From an uncultured bacterium (lineage in GTDB: Bacteria > Bacteroidota > Bacteroidia > Bacteroidales > Bacteroidaceae), in contig CAJMQU010000011.1 of the NCBI GenBank assembly GCA_905215555.1, positions 1 to 64,000 of the forward strand: DNA of 64,000 nucleotides. Direction: 5' to 3'. Position numbers and translations under genes: made by a program. The notes beneath the pieces are model-generated. The model saw nothing but the letters and a program-made list of their open reading frames with translations, did not search any database and had not been told where the DNA came from. How positions within the stretch are numbered: the stretch's first letter is position 1; each line of letters starts with the position of its first letter. Shown here piece by piece: positions 44,592 through 54,339 of the stretch.

Positions 44592-45653
44592 ATGAAGAAA
44601 GCCTGCCTGTTATATATTTTATTAATCTGCCTGTCTGCCTGTGGCGGCAAGAAAACCGATGCCGTCAGCCTCAACGGTGAGATCAAGGGATTGGGAAGTG
44701 ATACTCTATATGTATATGGTGCGGACAGAATGTACGACCGCATGGACACACTGATCGTCGAGAAAGATAAATTTTCGGCTACACTTGCTGTCGATACGCT
44801 GGTATCCGCTATCCTGCTATTCAACGACGGCACGGAGTATCCGCTTTACCTGAATAAGGGAAATAAGATACAAATAAAAGGCTCCAATGCCGAATTATCC
44901 GCATTGCAGATAAACGGCAACACGCCTAATACGGAACTGACAGCTTTCAATCAGGAGTTGAAAGGTTTGGGTACCCCATCCGCAAAGGCGCTGGAAGAAA
45001 AAGCCGAAAACTTCATCAAGAACCATCCTTCTTCATTAGTCAGCATCTACCTATTGGATAAATACTTTGTCCAAACTTTACATCCGGACATAGAGCGCAT
45101 CAAAATGCTGGCAGACGGCATGACCGGAGGGTTGAAAGACCGCCCGTATATGCAGGCATTGTTAAGCCGGATTGACGAAGACGAAAAGGTAGCTGTCGGG
45201 AAAACGGCACCCTACTTCCGCCTGCGCAATGCGGAAGGCAAAGAAATAACCCGTTCCACCCTGAAAGACCAATATCTGCTAATACAGTTCTGGGCTTCGT
45301 GGGACACCATCAGCCGGGAACAGAACACCATGTTCCGCCGTATTTATAAAAAGGAACAGAAGAATAAAGACTTCACTCTGATCGGCGTATCGCTTGATTT
45401 AGATAAAGACAAGTGGAAAGAAGCCATCCGGACAGATACACTGAAATGGGAACAAACTTGTGACTTCGCCGGTTGGAATGGAGAGGTTGTCAAGCAATTC
45501 GCTATACAAAAACTTCCCGCCAACCTGCTTCTCAGCCCCACCGGAAAGATAGAAGGAAAAGACCTGGACGAAAAGGCGATTGAGAAGAAGCTGAAAGACA
45601 TACAGGAAGAAAAAGAAAAGAAAGAAGCGGCAAAGAAAAAGAACAGACGATAA
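44592..45653 (+). CDS. DUF4369/TlpA-like thioredoxin-fold lipoprotein lacking CXXC
   Basis: A 353-residue lipoprotein; signal MKKACLLYILLICLSACGGK with Cys at residue 17. An N-terminal DUF4369-like beta domain (about 25-130: GEIKGLGSDTLYVYG, YPLYLNKGNKIQIKG), a helical linker, and a thioredoxin-like C-terminal domain (about 200-335: VAVGKTAPYFRLRNAEGKE, LLIQFWASWDTISREQ, FTLIGVSLDLDKDKWKEAI, KLPANLLLSPTGKI). Where TlpA/ResA proteins have WCxxC, this one has WDTIS, so it cannot be a dithiol oxidoreductase; a binding or chaperone role is more likely. It ends in a highly charged lysine/glutamate tail. The start at 44592 gives the lipoprotein signal; the frame upstream runs into the terminator hairpin. 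Confidence 0.8.
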   Translation: MKKACLLYILLICLSACGGKKTDAVSLNGEIKGLGSDTLYVYGADRMYDRMDTLIVEKDKFSATLAVDTLVSAILLFNDGTEYPLYLNKGNKIQIKGSNAELSALQINGNTPNTELTAFNQELKGLGTPSAKALEEKAENFIKNHPSSLVSIYLLDKYFVQTLHPDIERIKMLADGMTGGLKDRPYMQALLSRIDEDEKVAVGKTAPYFRLRNAEGKEITRSTLKDQYLLIQFWASWDTISREQNTMFRRIYKKEQKNKDFTLIGVSLDLDKDKWKEAIRTDTLKWEQTCDFAGWNGEVVKQFAIQKLPANLLLSPTGKIEGKDLDEKAIEKKLKDIQEEKEKKEAAKKKNRR

Positions 45654-45696
45654 AGTCCCCGCTAATCATTCATTGTTAATAATTAAAATAAGGCAC

Positions 45697-47235
45697 GTGC
45701 TAATCAAAGTTTTCGGAGCGGCTGTACAAGGCATTGACGCAACCCTCATTACAATTGAAGTAAACAGTTCGAGAGGTTGCATGTTCTATCTTGTCGGACT
45801 GCCGGACTCTGCTGTCAAAGAGAGCCATCAGCGCATCATCTCCGCATTGCAGGTCAACGGTTATCGGATCCCCACCAGTAATATCGTCATCAACATGGCA
45901 CCTGCCGATATCCGGAAAGAAGGCTCCGCTTATGATTTGCCTCTTGCCATCGGTATGCTTGCCGCCGGAGAAGTTATCCAATCGGAGAAATTAAACCGGT
46001 ATCTGATGATGGGTGAGTTGAGTCTGGACGGAAGTCTGCAACCCATAAAAGGCGCTCTTCCCATAGCTATCAAGGCCCGGGAGTTAGGATTCGAAGGAAT
46101 TATTGTGCCCCGTCAGAATGCCCGTGAAGCGGCAGTAGTCAATAATATCAAGGTATATGGAGTTGAAAATATTAAGGAGGTAATTGAGTTCTTCAATGGT
46201 AAACAGGAACTTATCCCTACCATTGTAAACACCCGCGAAGAGTTTTATGCCCGGCAAAGCAACTTCGACCTGGACTTCTCTGACGTCAAGGGGCAGGAAA
46301 ACGTGAAACGCGCACTGGAAGTTGCCTCGGCCGGCGGACACAATATTATTCTCATCGGTGCCCCGGGCAGTGGAAAGTCTATGCTTGCCAAACGTCTCCC
46401 TTCCATCCTTCCCCCCTTGTCTTTAGGAGAAAGCCTTGAAACCACTAAAATACATTCCGTTGCGGGAAAGCTGCAAGAGAATGCAGGACTTATCTCAAAA
46501 CGTCCGTTCCGCGATCCGCACCATACTATTTCAACGGTGGCCATGACGGGTGGAGGCAGTTATCCGCAACCGGGGGAAATCAGTCTTGCCCATAACGGAA
46601 TCCTGTTTCTGGACGAATTGCCGGAATTTAATCGAAGTGTATTGGAAGTACTCCGCCAACCGTTGGAAGACCGAAAAATTACGATCTCCCGTGTGAAAAG
46701 CAATGTAGAATATCCTGCCAGTTTTATGTTGGTAGCTTCTATGAATCCATGCCCCTGCGGATATTACAACCATCCTACGAAAGCCTGCGTATGCAGTCCG
46801 GGGCAGGTACAGAAATACCTGAACCGTATATCCGGTCCCTTGCTCGACCGCATCGACCTGCAAATCGAGGTTGTACCCGTTCCTTTTGAGAAGATGTCCG
46901 ATGCACGACCGGGAGAGGGCAGCGCTGTGATACGCGAACGCGTGATACGGGCGCGACAAATCCAGGAAAACAGGTATGCAGATCTTCCCGGAATTTACTG
47001 CAATGCACAAATGACCAGTAAACTACTCGCCCTTTATGCCCGCCCGGATGATAAAGGTCTCGCACTACTGAAAAATGCAATGAACCGTCTCAATCTTTCT
47101 GCCCGCGCCTACGACCGTATACTGAAAGTGGCACGCACCATTGCCGACCTCGAAGACAGTGAGTTCATACAGTCTTCACATCTCGCAGAAGCCATCGGCT
47201 ACAGGAACCTGGATAGGGAAGATTGGGCAGGATAA
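45697..47235 (+). CDS. ComM/YifB-family Mg-chelatase-like AAA+ ATPase
   Basis: A 512-residue ATPase. Residues about 1-170 are the LonB-protease-like (ChlI) domain (VFGAAVQGIDATLITIEVN, YLVGLPDSAVKESHQRI). The Mg_chelatase core follows, with Walker A in LIGAPGSGKSMLAKRLPSIL near residue 215 and Walker B in NGILFLDELPEF. The zinc-type cluster MNPCPCGYYNHPTKACVC, then SGPLLDRIDLQIEV, and the C-terminal lid domain complete the family picture. ComM is a branch-migration helicase promoting integration of DNA during natural transformation in other bacteria; in Bacteroides this role is inferred. I choose the GTG at 45697 because family proteins begin with LIKVFGAA. Confidence 0.88.
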   Translation: MLIKVFGAAVQGIDATLITIEVNSSRGCMFYLVGLPDSAVKESHQRIISALQVNGYRIPTSNIVINMAPADIRKEGSAYDLPLAIGMLAAGEVIQSEKLNRYLMMGELSLDGSLQPIKGALPIAIKARELGFEGIIVPRQNAREAAVVNNIKVYGVENIKEVIEFFNGKQELIPTIVNTREEFYARQSNFDLDFSDVKGQENVKRALEVASAGGHNIILIGAPGSGKSMLAKRLPSILPPLSLGESLETTKIHSVAGKLQENAGLISKRPFRDPHHTISTVAMTGGGSYPQPGEISLAHNGILFLDELPEFNRSVLEVLRQPLEDRKITISRVKSNVEYPASFMLVASMNPCPCGYYNHPTKACVCSPGQVQKYLNRISGPLLDRIDLQIEVVPVPFEKMSDARPGEGSAVIRERVIRARQIQENRYADLPGIYCNAQMTSKLLALYARPDDKGLALLKNAMNRLNLSARAYDRILKVARTIADLEDSEFIQSSHLAEAIGYRNLDREDWAG

Positions 47236-47258
47236 ACACATAAAAAGAGCATAGTTCA

Positions 47259-47302
47259 CTATTTTCCCCCTATTTTGCATCATTTTCTCCCTGTTTTACA
47301 CT
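47259..47302. repeat. Intergenic array, 11-bp period (array E)
   Basis: Four 11-nt units start at 47259, 47270, 47281 and 47292, with shared core YTRTTTT-type (CTATTTTCCCC, CTATTTTGCAT, CATTTTCTCCC, TGTTTTACACT). More degenerate than the others. Confidence 0.5.
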
Positions 47303-47342
47303 CCATTCACTTAGATTTGCGGTAATCAAAATCTAAAATACT

Positions 47343-47516
47343 ATGGAGGCAAAGACATTTTTCCGTTTTTTCCCTAAGCTGATACCTATAATTAAGGACA
47401 GCATGGAGACTCTACCTTTATTCTTTACATCACATTCGATTAAGGATTGTAATATAAAGCAAGTTTCTATTTACCATCTTCCTATCAATATTCTGTATAT
47501 CAAAATATTACAATAA
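47343..47516 (+). CDS. Doubtful 57-residue open frame upstream of PUL 2
   Basis: ATG at 47343 to TAA at 47514, starting MEAKTFFRFFPKLIPIIKD. A -7-like TAGATTTG lies 23 bases upstream, but no ribosome-binding site, signal peptide or known family is visible. It could be a small peptide gene, a gene remnant or chance. Confidence 0.15.
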   Translation: MEAKTFFRFFPKLIPIIKDSMETLPLFFTSHSIKDCNIKQVSIYHLPINILYIKILQ

Positions 47517-47546
47517 TCTTGTAATAGAAATGAAATATATTCGTAA

Positions 47547-47565
47547 TAGGCTAAGCCTACTTTTG
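47547..47565 (+). promoter_or_regulatory. susC promoter with overlapping palindrome, PUL 2
   Basis: The -7 box TACTTTTG (47558-47565) overlaps the right end of a perfect 13-base palindrome TAGGCTAAGCCTA (47547-47559). No -33 match. The geometry suits a repressor or an activator site; no regulator gene sits in this PUL. Confidence 0.5.
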
Positions 47566-47628
47566 CAACCGAAATAATATTCATAAATATAGAGAAAAAG
47601 AGATTATTTATAACTAAAACTTTATTTT

Positions 47629-50600
47629 ATGCTGAATGTACAATTAAAAAGAAAGAGAACATTTACACAAAGCGTACTTTTTGTAGTGTTCTTGCTAAGT
47701 AGTACCTTAGCATTCGCCCAAACCAAGGTGACCGGTACTGTAACAGACAAGACAGGTGAACCGCTGGCAGGCGTCAATGTATTAGAAAAAGGTACAACCA
47801 ACGGGTGTATCACCGACCTTGACGGTAAATACTCTATAGAAGCGAAAAGAGGGCAAACCCTCATATATACTTTCATTGGCTTTACTAAAAAAGAGGTTCA
47901 AGTGAACCAAAGCGCTATTAATGTAGTAATGGAAGAAGATTCCCAAACACTAGATGAAGTAGTAGTAGTGGGGTATGGTAGCATGACGCGTAAGGATGTT
48001 ACCAGCTCTATCACAACAGTGAAAGCAGATGATTTGAACGTAGGTGTCTACACTAATCCGGCGCAACTGCTACAAGGAAAAGTTCCGGGATTGACCATTG
48101 CCAATACCAGTGACCCTAATGGCTCGGCATCTATCTCTCTGCGTGGTACATCTTCTTTACGCGAGGGTGCAGCCATGGAACCATACTACGTAATCGATGG
48201 CGTCCCGGGTGTCAGCCTGTCACTTATTGCTCCAGAAGACATTGAAAGCATCGATGTTCTTCGTGATGCCAGTGCCACAGCCATCTATGGTTCAAAAGCC
48301 GCTAATGGTGTAATCATTGTCACCACCAAGAAAGGTAGCAAGAATGGTAAAACCAATGTAAACTACAGTGGTTATGTAGCTATAGATAATACCTTGAAAA
48401 CTCTGGATATGATGAATGCCAGCGAACTTCTGGCCTATGCCAACGCAAATAATGTCGACCTTTCCCCCTACTACGATGTAAACAACCCGGCCGACACCAA
48501 TTGGCAGGATGAAGTGTTGCGTTCCGGTTTCAGCCACAATCATAATATCTCCATCAACGGTGGCAATGAAAAAACTACCTATAGTGCATCTCTCAACTAC
48601 ATCGACCGAGAAGGTGTTGTGAGAGGAACTTCAATGGATCGCATCACAGCCCGTTCTTTCTTGCAAACCAAAACTCTGAAAGATCATCTGGATTTGTCGG
48701 TTAGTGTAAATGCAAGCATAACCAACAAACAGACGGCCTCAACCGAAAATCAAGGACGGAGTGTACTGGATGCCATGTATTATTACAATCCGCTGGTTCC
48801 TGTAAAGAATGCAGACGGTTCCTGGTATGCCAATACAAGTATCTCACAAAGTTATAACCCGCTGTCAATGGTCTATGAAGATCAGTACAAAACAAAAGAG
48901 AAAATGTTGCAAGGAATTGCCAAAGCAACCCTTCACATCATTGACGGACTAGATTGGAATCTGAATCTTTCTTATCAGAACGAACAGTATATTTACAGTA
49001 ACTACAATACTACACAGTCACAACTTCCCAACATCTCTTCCCGCCACGGTCAGGCTTCACGCAGCACCAAGGAAAACATCAAGAAGCAGATGGAAACTTA
49101 CGTCAATTATGACCATGTATTTGCCGACAAACACAAGCTTAGTTTGATGGCCGGTTACTCTTGGGAGCAAAACGATGATAATGATGGCTTCGGCTTAACT
49201 GTATATAACTTTTATGACGATTACCTGAAATATTACAATATGGGATTGGCCAACAATATGGATATTGACGGTATTAATAGCGACAACCTGCTTTCCACCC
49301 TGCGCATGATTTCATTCTATGGTCGCGTAAACTACAGCTTTAACAGCAAGTACCTGTTCCAGGCTACCATACGCCGCGATGGTTCTTCCGCTTTCGGCAA
49401 GAACAACCGCTGGGGTACATTCCCTTCCGTATCATTGGCATGGCGCATTACGGAAGAGAATTTCATGAAGAACCAGAAAGTGTTTGATGACTTGAAGTTC
49501 CGCGTAGGCTATGGTGTAAGCGGTAACTCACTGGGATTTGATGCCTATACCGCACAGCAAACTTACGGTGCATCGGGTTGGTTTACTTATGTGGATCCCG
49601 TCACAGGATCATCCTCCAGCTACCGTACACTGGCCGCCACAAAAAATGCCAATCCAGACCTGAAATGGGAGCGTACAGGTATGTTCAACGTTGGTATTGA
49701 CTTCGGATTCTTCAACAACCGACTGACCGGTACCATCGAATACTACGACAAGTGTACAAAAGATTTGATTTATGGCTACAAGGTTTCTACCAACCGCTAC
49801 CCTCACGACACTATGACCGCCAATGTAGGTGAAATCAGCAACAAAGGTATCGAACTGACCATCAACGCTACCCCCGTGATGACTAGAAACTTCACTTGGA
49901 ATACAGCCTTGAACATCGCCCACAACAAAAACAATGTGGAGTTACTATCCAATGATACTTATTCTGTGAACTACCAAGATTATGGCAATCCAGACTTAGG
50001 CGGCTATGCCACTACTACTGTACAGAGACTGATGGAGGGCAGCCCGGTAGGCCAGTTCTACGTTTGGGAATGGGCCGGTTACAATGAAAACGGCGGTTCC
50101 ATCTTCAATGACTATGACACAGAAGGAAACCTGATAGGCACCACCGACGCCCCGGATGATGAGGACCGCCGCAAAGCCGGTTCCGCACAGCCTAAAGTTA
50201 CTTTCGGATGGAACAATACCTTTACCTACAAGAACTGGTCATTGACCGCCTTTTTTCAGGGCATTGCCGGAAACAAGATTTTCAACGCTACACGCGCCTT
50301 TTACAACAATGTAACCTTGTTCAATACCGGCAAGAATATATTGAAAGAAGTGGCCACCATGCAAAAGGCTACTGATACACGCGCCCAAGCTCCATCGGAC
50401 CGCTATATAGAGAACGGCTCTTATTTACGCCTGGCTTCGTTATCATTAGGTTACGACTTCGGCAAACTGGGTGACTGGGTAAACAGCCTGAAAGTCTACG
50501 CTACCTGCAACAATGTGTTTACACTGACCGGCTACAAGGGAGTAGACCCTGAAATCAGTCTGGGTGGCATGCAACCGGGCATTGATTGGCGCAATACCAC

Positions 50601-50649
50601 TTACCCTCGTACCCGCACCTTCATGTTTGGCGTGAATATCAATTTCTAA
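47629..50649 (+). CDS. SusC/RagA-type TonB-dependent transporter, PUL 2
   Basis: A 1006-residue outer-membrane importer. Signal peptide ending near residue 29 (STLAFAQ), carboxypeptidase-regulatory-like domain (VTGTVTDKTGEPLAGVNVLEK), plug with EVVVVGYGSMTRKDVTSSIT, PYYVIDGVPGVSLSLIAPED and ATAIYGSKAANGVIIVTTKK, and a barrel ending FMFGVNINF. Codon use is C/G-ending and close to the core genes, unlike the PUL 1 SusC. Pairs with the SusD 23 bases downstream. Confidence 0.95.
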   Translation: MLNVQLKRKRTFTQSVLFVVFLLSSTLAFAQTKVTGTVTDKTGEPLAGVNVLEKGTTNGCITDLDGKYSIEAKRGQTLIYTFIGFTKKEVQVNQSAINVVMEEDSQTLDEVVVVGYGSMTRKDVTSSITTVKADDLNVGVYTNPAQLLQGKVPGLTIANTSDPNGSASISLRGTSSLREGAAMEPYYVIDGVPGVSLSLIAPEDIESIDVLRDASATAIYGSKAANGVIIVTTKKGSKNGKTNVNYSGYVAIDNTLKTLDMMNASELLAYANANNVDLSPYYDVNNPADTNWQDEVLRSGFSHNHNISINGGNEKTTYSASLNYIDREGVVRGTSMDRITARSFLQTKTLKDHLDLSVSVNASITNKQTASTENQGRSVLDAMYYYNPLVPVKNADGSWYANTSISQSYNPLSMVYEDQYKTKEKMLQGIAKATLHIIDGLDWNLNLSYQNEQYIYSNYNTTQSQLPNISSRHGQASRSTKENIKKQMETYVNYDHVFADKHKLSLMAGYSWEQNDDNDGFGLTVYNFYDDYLKYYNMGLANNMDIDGINSDNLLSTLRMISFYGRVNYSFNSKYLFQATIRRDGSSAFGKNNRWGTFPSVSLAWRITEENFMKNQKVFDDLKFRVGYGVSGNSLGFDAYTAQQTYGASGWFTYVDPVTGSSSSYRTLAATKNANPDLKWERTGMFNVGIDFGFFNNRLTGTIEYYDKCTKDLIYGYKVSTNRYPHDTMTANVGEISNKGIELTINATPVMTRNFTWNTALNIAHNKNNVELLSNDTYSVNYQDYGNPDLGGYATTTVQRLMEGSPVGQFYVWEWAGYNENGGSIFNDYDTEGNLIGTTDAPDDEDRRKAGSAQPKVTFGWNNTFTYKNWSLTAFFQGIAGNKIFNATRAFYNNVTLFNTGKNILKEVATMQKATDTRAQAPSDRYIENGSYLRLASLSLGYDFGKLGDWVNSLKVYATCNNVFTLTGYKGVDPEISLGGMQPGIDWRNTTYPRTRTFMFGVNINF

Positions 50650-50672
50650 CTCCTTAAAAAGAAAGTATGAAT

Positions 50673-52310
50673 ATGAAAACAAGATATATTCTTTCCGGTG
50701 TCTTGATGACACTTGCAACTGTGGGTTGCACCGACTTGGATGTAGATATAAAATCGGTCTACACCAAATACCCTACCGACTCTGAGATCGCCATAGAAGC
50801 TAAAATAAGCGACGCTTATTACGCATTCCGCGGCGTACTTGGCCGCCGCTACGATGAAGGGATTTCATGTAATTCGGACGAATATACAGCAATCTGTTTC
50901 GGTGGTGACTACCTGAACGGACGTGACATGGCCAACTTCTCGCTCCACAGCGTCGACCCCAATGCCTGCAAAAGCCAACTGAATGTCTATAACGATATTC
51001 AAAGCGGCATTACCAAATGCAACCAAGTCCTCATCGATTTGGGAGATGACGACGCTACGGTTTCAGCGCCTGTACGCGCCGCACGCGCTTTCTATACTTT
51101 TCTGCTGATGGACAACTGGGGAGATACCCCCATTATCGACTATCGCCTGCTGGACGAGAGTGGTGCTGTCGACCGCTCTCCACGTGCCGAAGTGGCTCGT
51201 TGGATTGAATCCGAACTCTTAGAAGTACGTGATTACTGTCCGATGGAAGTCTCCGAAAATACGTATGGCAAACCTACCCGCTGGATGGTAGACGCGCTGC
51301 TCGCCAAACTTTACATCAACTGGAATGTCTATACACAAGATGTCACTAGTGACAGCTGGTCTTCTACCGTTGCGAATGAGAAGATAAACGACTGCGTGGC
51401 TATGTGTGACGATGTGATAGCATCCGGCCTGTTCGATCTGAGCGATGACTACAAGGCGAAGTTCCTGTACAATAACGGAGCGCATATCAAGGACTTCATC
51501 TACGCGATGCCCTTTGACGCGGTCACTGACGACGACAACCATGCTTTATATTACGCCCGTTTTCGTACTTGGCGCCAAGGACAGAAGAACAACGGTTTCT
51601 ATTCCATTCCCCTGTCTTCTTCCGTAGGTGGAAATATGGCGTTGACTCCTGAGTTCGTAGAGCTATTCTGTCTACCGGGAGACCGTCGTAACGACGTTAT
51701 CGCCGGCGACGCCACAGCCGAAACGTTTGATGTTTATCAGTACAATGCCTTCACCGGTGAAAAAACAAATGTACGCAACCTATACAATAATGAAACTCCG
51801 GTCACTTTCACCAAGCGAATCACGTTGGCAATCCAAGATGGCGACCTTGATACTGGCAAGAACCTGAACGGATGGACACAAGGATATAAATCCATCAAAT
51901 TCTTCCCCTATGTAGAGGAAGTAAACGCCCATTCCCGCCATCAAAGTAACGATGTGCCTATTTTCCGCTATGCGGATATCCTGCTGATGAAATGCGAAGC
52001 TATTGTACGAGGCGCTACCGCTACCCGCGGCGACACGCCACAAAGCTTGTTCAATCAGATCCGCTCTTATGTCAACGCTCCTACCATATCCGCCGCTCCG
52101 TCTTTGCAAGACATCTTAGACGAGCGCGGCCGCGAATTTCTTGATGAGCACTGGCGCCGCAACGACCTGATCCGCTTTGGTGACTTTGAGCGTGACTGGG
52201 GATTCAAGAGTCTAAACCCGAATGCCAAAGCATTGACAAACCGTTTGCTACCTTTGAGCACTGAAACATTGAAGGTCAACACCAACTGGAAACAGAATAA
52301 GGGATATTAG
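50673..52310 (+). CDS. SusD/RagB-type surface glycan-binding lipoprotein, PUL 2
   Basis: A 545-residue lipoprotein partner of the preceding SusC; lipobox LATVGCTDLDVDIKS (Cys near residue 19). SusD-fold segments: YNDIQSGITKCNQVLIDLG, AARAFYTFLLMDNWGDTPII, RWMVDALLAKLYINW, IFRYADILLMKCEAIVRGA and LDERGREFLDEHWRRNDLIRFG. The ATG at 50673 is used because MKTRYILSGVLMTLATVGC is a compact lipoprotein signal; an ATG two codons earlier is also possible. A hairpin follows the gene and may reduce transcription into the next gene. Confidence 0.93.
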   Translation: MKTRYILSGVLMTLATVGCTDLDVDIKSVYTKYPTDSEIAIEAKISDAYYAFRGVLGRRYDEGISCNSDEYTAICFGGDYLNGRDMANFSLHSVDPNACKSQLNVYNDIQSGITKCNQVLIDLGDDDATVSAPVRAARAFYTFLLMDNWGDTPIIDYRLLDESGAVDRSPRAEVARWIESELLEVRDYCPMEVSENTYGKPTRWMVDALLAKLYINWNVYTQDVTSDSWSSTVANEKINDCVAMCDDVIASGLFDLSDDYKAKFLYNNGAHIKDFIYAMPFDAVTDDDNHALYYARFRTWRQGQKNNGFYSIPLSSSVGGNMALTPEFVELFCLPGDRRNDVIAGDATAETFDVYQYNAFTGEKTNVRNLYNNETPVTFTKRITLAIQDGDLDTGKNLNGWTQGYKSIKFFPYVEEVNAHSRHQSNDVPIFRYADILLMKCEAIVRGATATRGDTPQSLFNQIRSYVNAPTISAAPSLQDILDERGREFLDEHWRRNDLIRFGDFERDWGFKSLNPNAKALTNRLLPLSTETLKVNTNWKQNKGY

Positions 52311-52337
52311 CAAAAATTATAAACCCAATAAGAGACT

Positions 52338-52382
52338 CGCATTACATTCAAAGACTTTGCGTTTCGTAATGCGGTTTCTTTT
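52338..52382 (+). terminator. Terminator or attenuator between susD and the unknown lipoprotein gene
   Basis: CGCATTAC (52338-52345) pairs with GTAATGCG (52366-52373), 20-nt loop, followed by GTTTCTTTT. The next ATG is only 14 bases further on. Confidence 0.65.
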
Positions 52383-52396
52383 AAAACAAAATTAAT

Positions 52397-54193
52397 ATGA
52401 AAACAAGATTACTATTATTAATCTTGGCTCTATGTTCAGCATCATGCCAAGACAATGCATTCTTACCCTCTCAAGAATTGATTCAGACTCGTGCCGTTGT
52501 AGATAAAAATAATATATCCATTTCTAATCCAGAATTGATTACTAATTGGGAAAATCTTACAGAAATAACATTGAATACAGTAGGAACAAGCACTATTAAT
52601 AAAAGGGTCTCTACTCCATGGACAAATAGTTCTACTCCACTATCTGAAAAATTCCGTAAGGATATTAAGGCAGAGGACGGTTGGATCATGCTGTTTCACA
52701 CCTTTAAAGAAGTGGGACTAGATGAAAAACAAAATTATATGTGTCTCTATAACCAATTCACAGGCTTCATAAAGATATTCTATTATTATGAAGGAGATAG
52801 AAACAGCCAAGGGACTCAATGGTTTGTACGAACTTCTAATGGGGAAAAAGCGAAACTTTTCAACTTGACAGACTATATAGCCAAAACAGACACTGCAAAA
52901 TGTGACCATAACATCGTCTTATATTCAAATCTATCTGGAGATCCAACGAAAGGATTAGTTACAGGATGGAATGGCTTCGAATTTGAAGTTCCATATTGTA
53001 CTGATTATCGCAACATAGACTTCGTAATTGGTGCGTATGATAAGAATATTACTTCTTATGATTTTTTGGGCAAAGGAGAATCCTCAATAGTAGGTACTAC
53101 AACTGGCACAAGTAATAATACATCCAGCAGTACTACCACGACAAGTACGGCCACTGTTGATGGTGAAGATGCCAAAAAGTATATTGACAACTTAAATCAA
53201 AAAGCAGAACTAGGCTCAAAAATTGACAGCCTAATTACATCTGTCCCAAATGGAGGACATGCTTCAGCTATCACTTCAGGAGCCAATAAAGCTTTTGGAA
53301 GAACAACTACCACCACTACTACTACATCATCTTCTTCTACTACTAAAGAAGATATTAAATTAACCACAACAGGAACCATTTCCATGATCGGTAATGGGAG
53401 TTCTGAAACAACGTCCGGTATTCCATCACTGTCCTTCAACCTTTATAATGCTATGAATCCTTCGGTTAATAGTCAAGCTAGTACGTGCAGTTCATTTATT
53501 TTTAATAGTAATCGTACTTCGGATGCAGAAGAACATTTCTTAGGTGTGTGGACAGTGAAAACTCAGCCTTGGATTCTTTATGAAAGATTCACTCCTGTTA
53601 AAACAGAGAGAATAACAAAAATACCTGGAGGTGAAATTGTAATATCAGGAAACACTAGAACCCCCAAAATAGTTTCAATATCTGGATTCGCATATACGAA
53701 TCCAGATATAATAAAATATAAGGTTAGCGCAACTGCAGATATTGAGCTAATGCGATGCGACACTTTAAACGGCATCCCATACAAAAAAGGAATTAAAGAT
53801 ATTGGGGCCGATATTACAAAAGACAAACTTCTCTATAAAGATATAAGCAATTGCTTTTATGATACAAACTCCACAAAAACAATTAAATGCAGTGGTTCAA
53901 TAAACGAATCGAAAAACGAAATCTATCGTTACTATTATGATTGGGGAATAAATTTAAACGGAAGAATATTAGCTATTGTATCATTAAAAGCCACATATTC
54001 ATATCATGAGAAAATAATCACTGTAAATCAATCAAGAATATTTGAAGTAAGTTATAATTTTGATGCTATCTATGTAGAAGACTATGATGCTTGGTATAAT
54101 AATTACAATGCAGGATGTGCTGTTATTAATTATAGGAAACCAGCTTATGGTATATTAATAGAAGAAGAAGATTTGTATCTATATGGAAAATAG
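52397..54193 (+). CDS. Unrecognised Ser/Thr-rich surface lipoprotein in PUL 2
   Basis: I do not recognise the family. 598 residues with signal MKTRLLLLILALCSASCQDN (lipid Cys at residue 17), so it is a lipoprotein and probably surface exposed given its place after SusD. Residues about 25-220 look like a beta-rich domain (GWIMLFHTFKEVGLDEKQNY, NGFEFEVPYCTDYRNIDFVI). Two low-complexity Ser/Thr tracts at about 233-252 and 303-317 flank a short helix. A second beta-rich domain (about 375-598) contains four Cys and ends NYRKPAYGILIEEEDLYLYG. Base composition is much more AT-rich than both neighbours, and hairpins bound the gene on each side, suggesting separate acquisition. By position it may replace the usual SusE/F-type glycan-binding protein. 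Confidence 0.7.
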   Translation: MKTRLLLLILALCSASCQDNAFLPSQELIQTRAVVDKNNISISNPELITNWENLTEITLNTVGTSTINKRVSTPWTNSSTPLSEKFRKDIKAEDGWIMLFHTFKEVGLDEKQNYMCLYNQFTGFIKIFYYYEGDRNSQGTQWFVRTSNGEKAKLFNLTDYIAKTDTAKCDHNIVLYSNLSGDPTKGLVTGWNGFEFEVPYCTDYRNIDFVIGAYDKNITSYDFLGKGESSIVGTTTGTSNNTSSSTTTTSTATVDGEDAKKYIDNLNQKAELGSKIDSLITSVPNGGHASAITSGANKAFGRTTTTTTTTSSSSTTKEDIKLTTTGTISMIGNGSSETTSGIPSLSFNLYNAMNPSVNSQASTCSSFIFNSNRTSDAEEHFLGVWTVKTQPWILYERFTPVKTERITKIPGGEIVISGNTRTPKIVSISGFAYTNPDIIKYKVSATADIELMRCDTLNGIPYKKGIKDIGADITKDKLLYKDISNCFYDTNSTKTIKCSGSINESKNEIYRYYYDWGINLNGRILAIVSLKATYSYHEKIITVNQSRIFEVSYNFDAIYVEDYDAWYNNYNAGCAVINYRKPAYGILIEEEDLYLYGK

Positions 54194-54339
54194 TGGAAAT
54201 ACAAAGCATACATTTTTAATTTTCCTCTTCCAGAAGTGTATTCAGCTTAATAATTTCTGATAAAACTATTGTTTTAAGCAGATTCATTTATAATATAAAA
54301 AACAAGCTATTGTTTTCTTTTAGAGTTTCTAAAACCTAA

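Larger units (their letters stand above)
47236..47628. other. Non-coding leader region before PUL 2 susC
   Basis: It holds an 11-bp-period array (47259-47302), a doubtful 57-codon frame (47343-47516) and the susC promoter with a palindrome (47547-47565). A further TAGATTTG at 47312-47319 looks like a -7 box without a -33 element. Confidence 0.5.
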
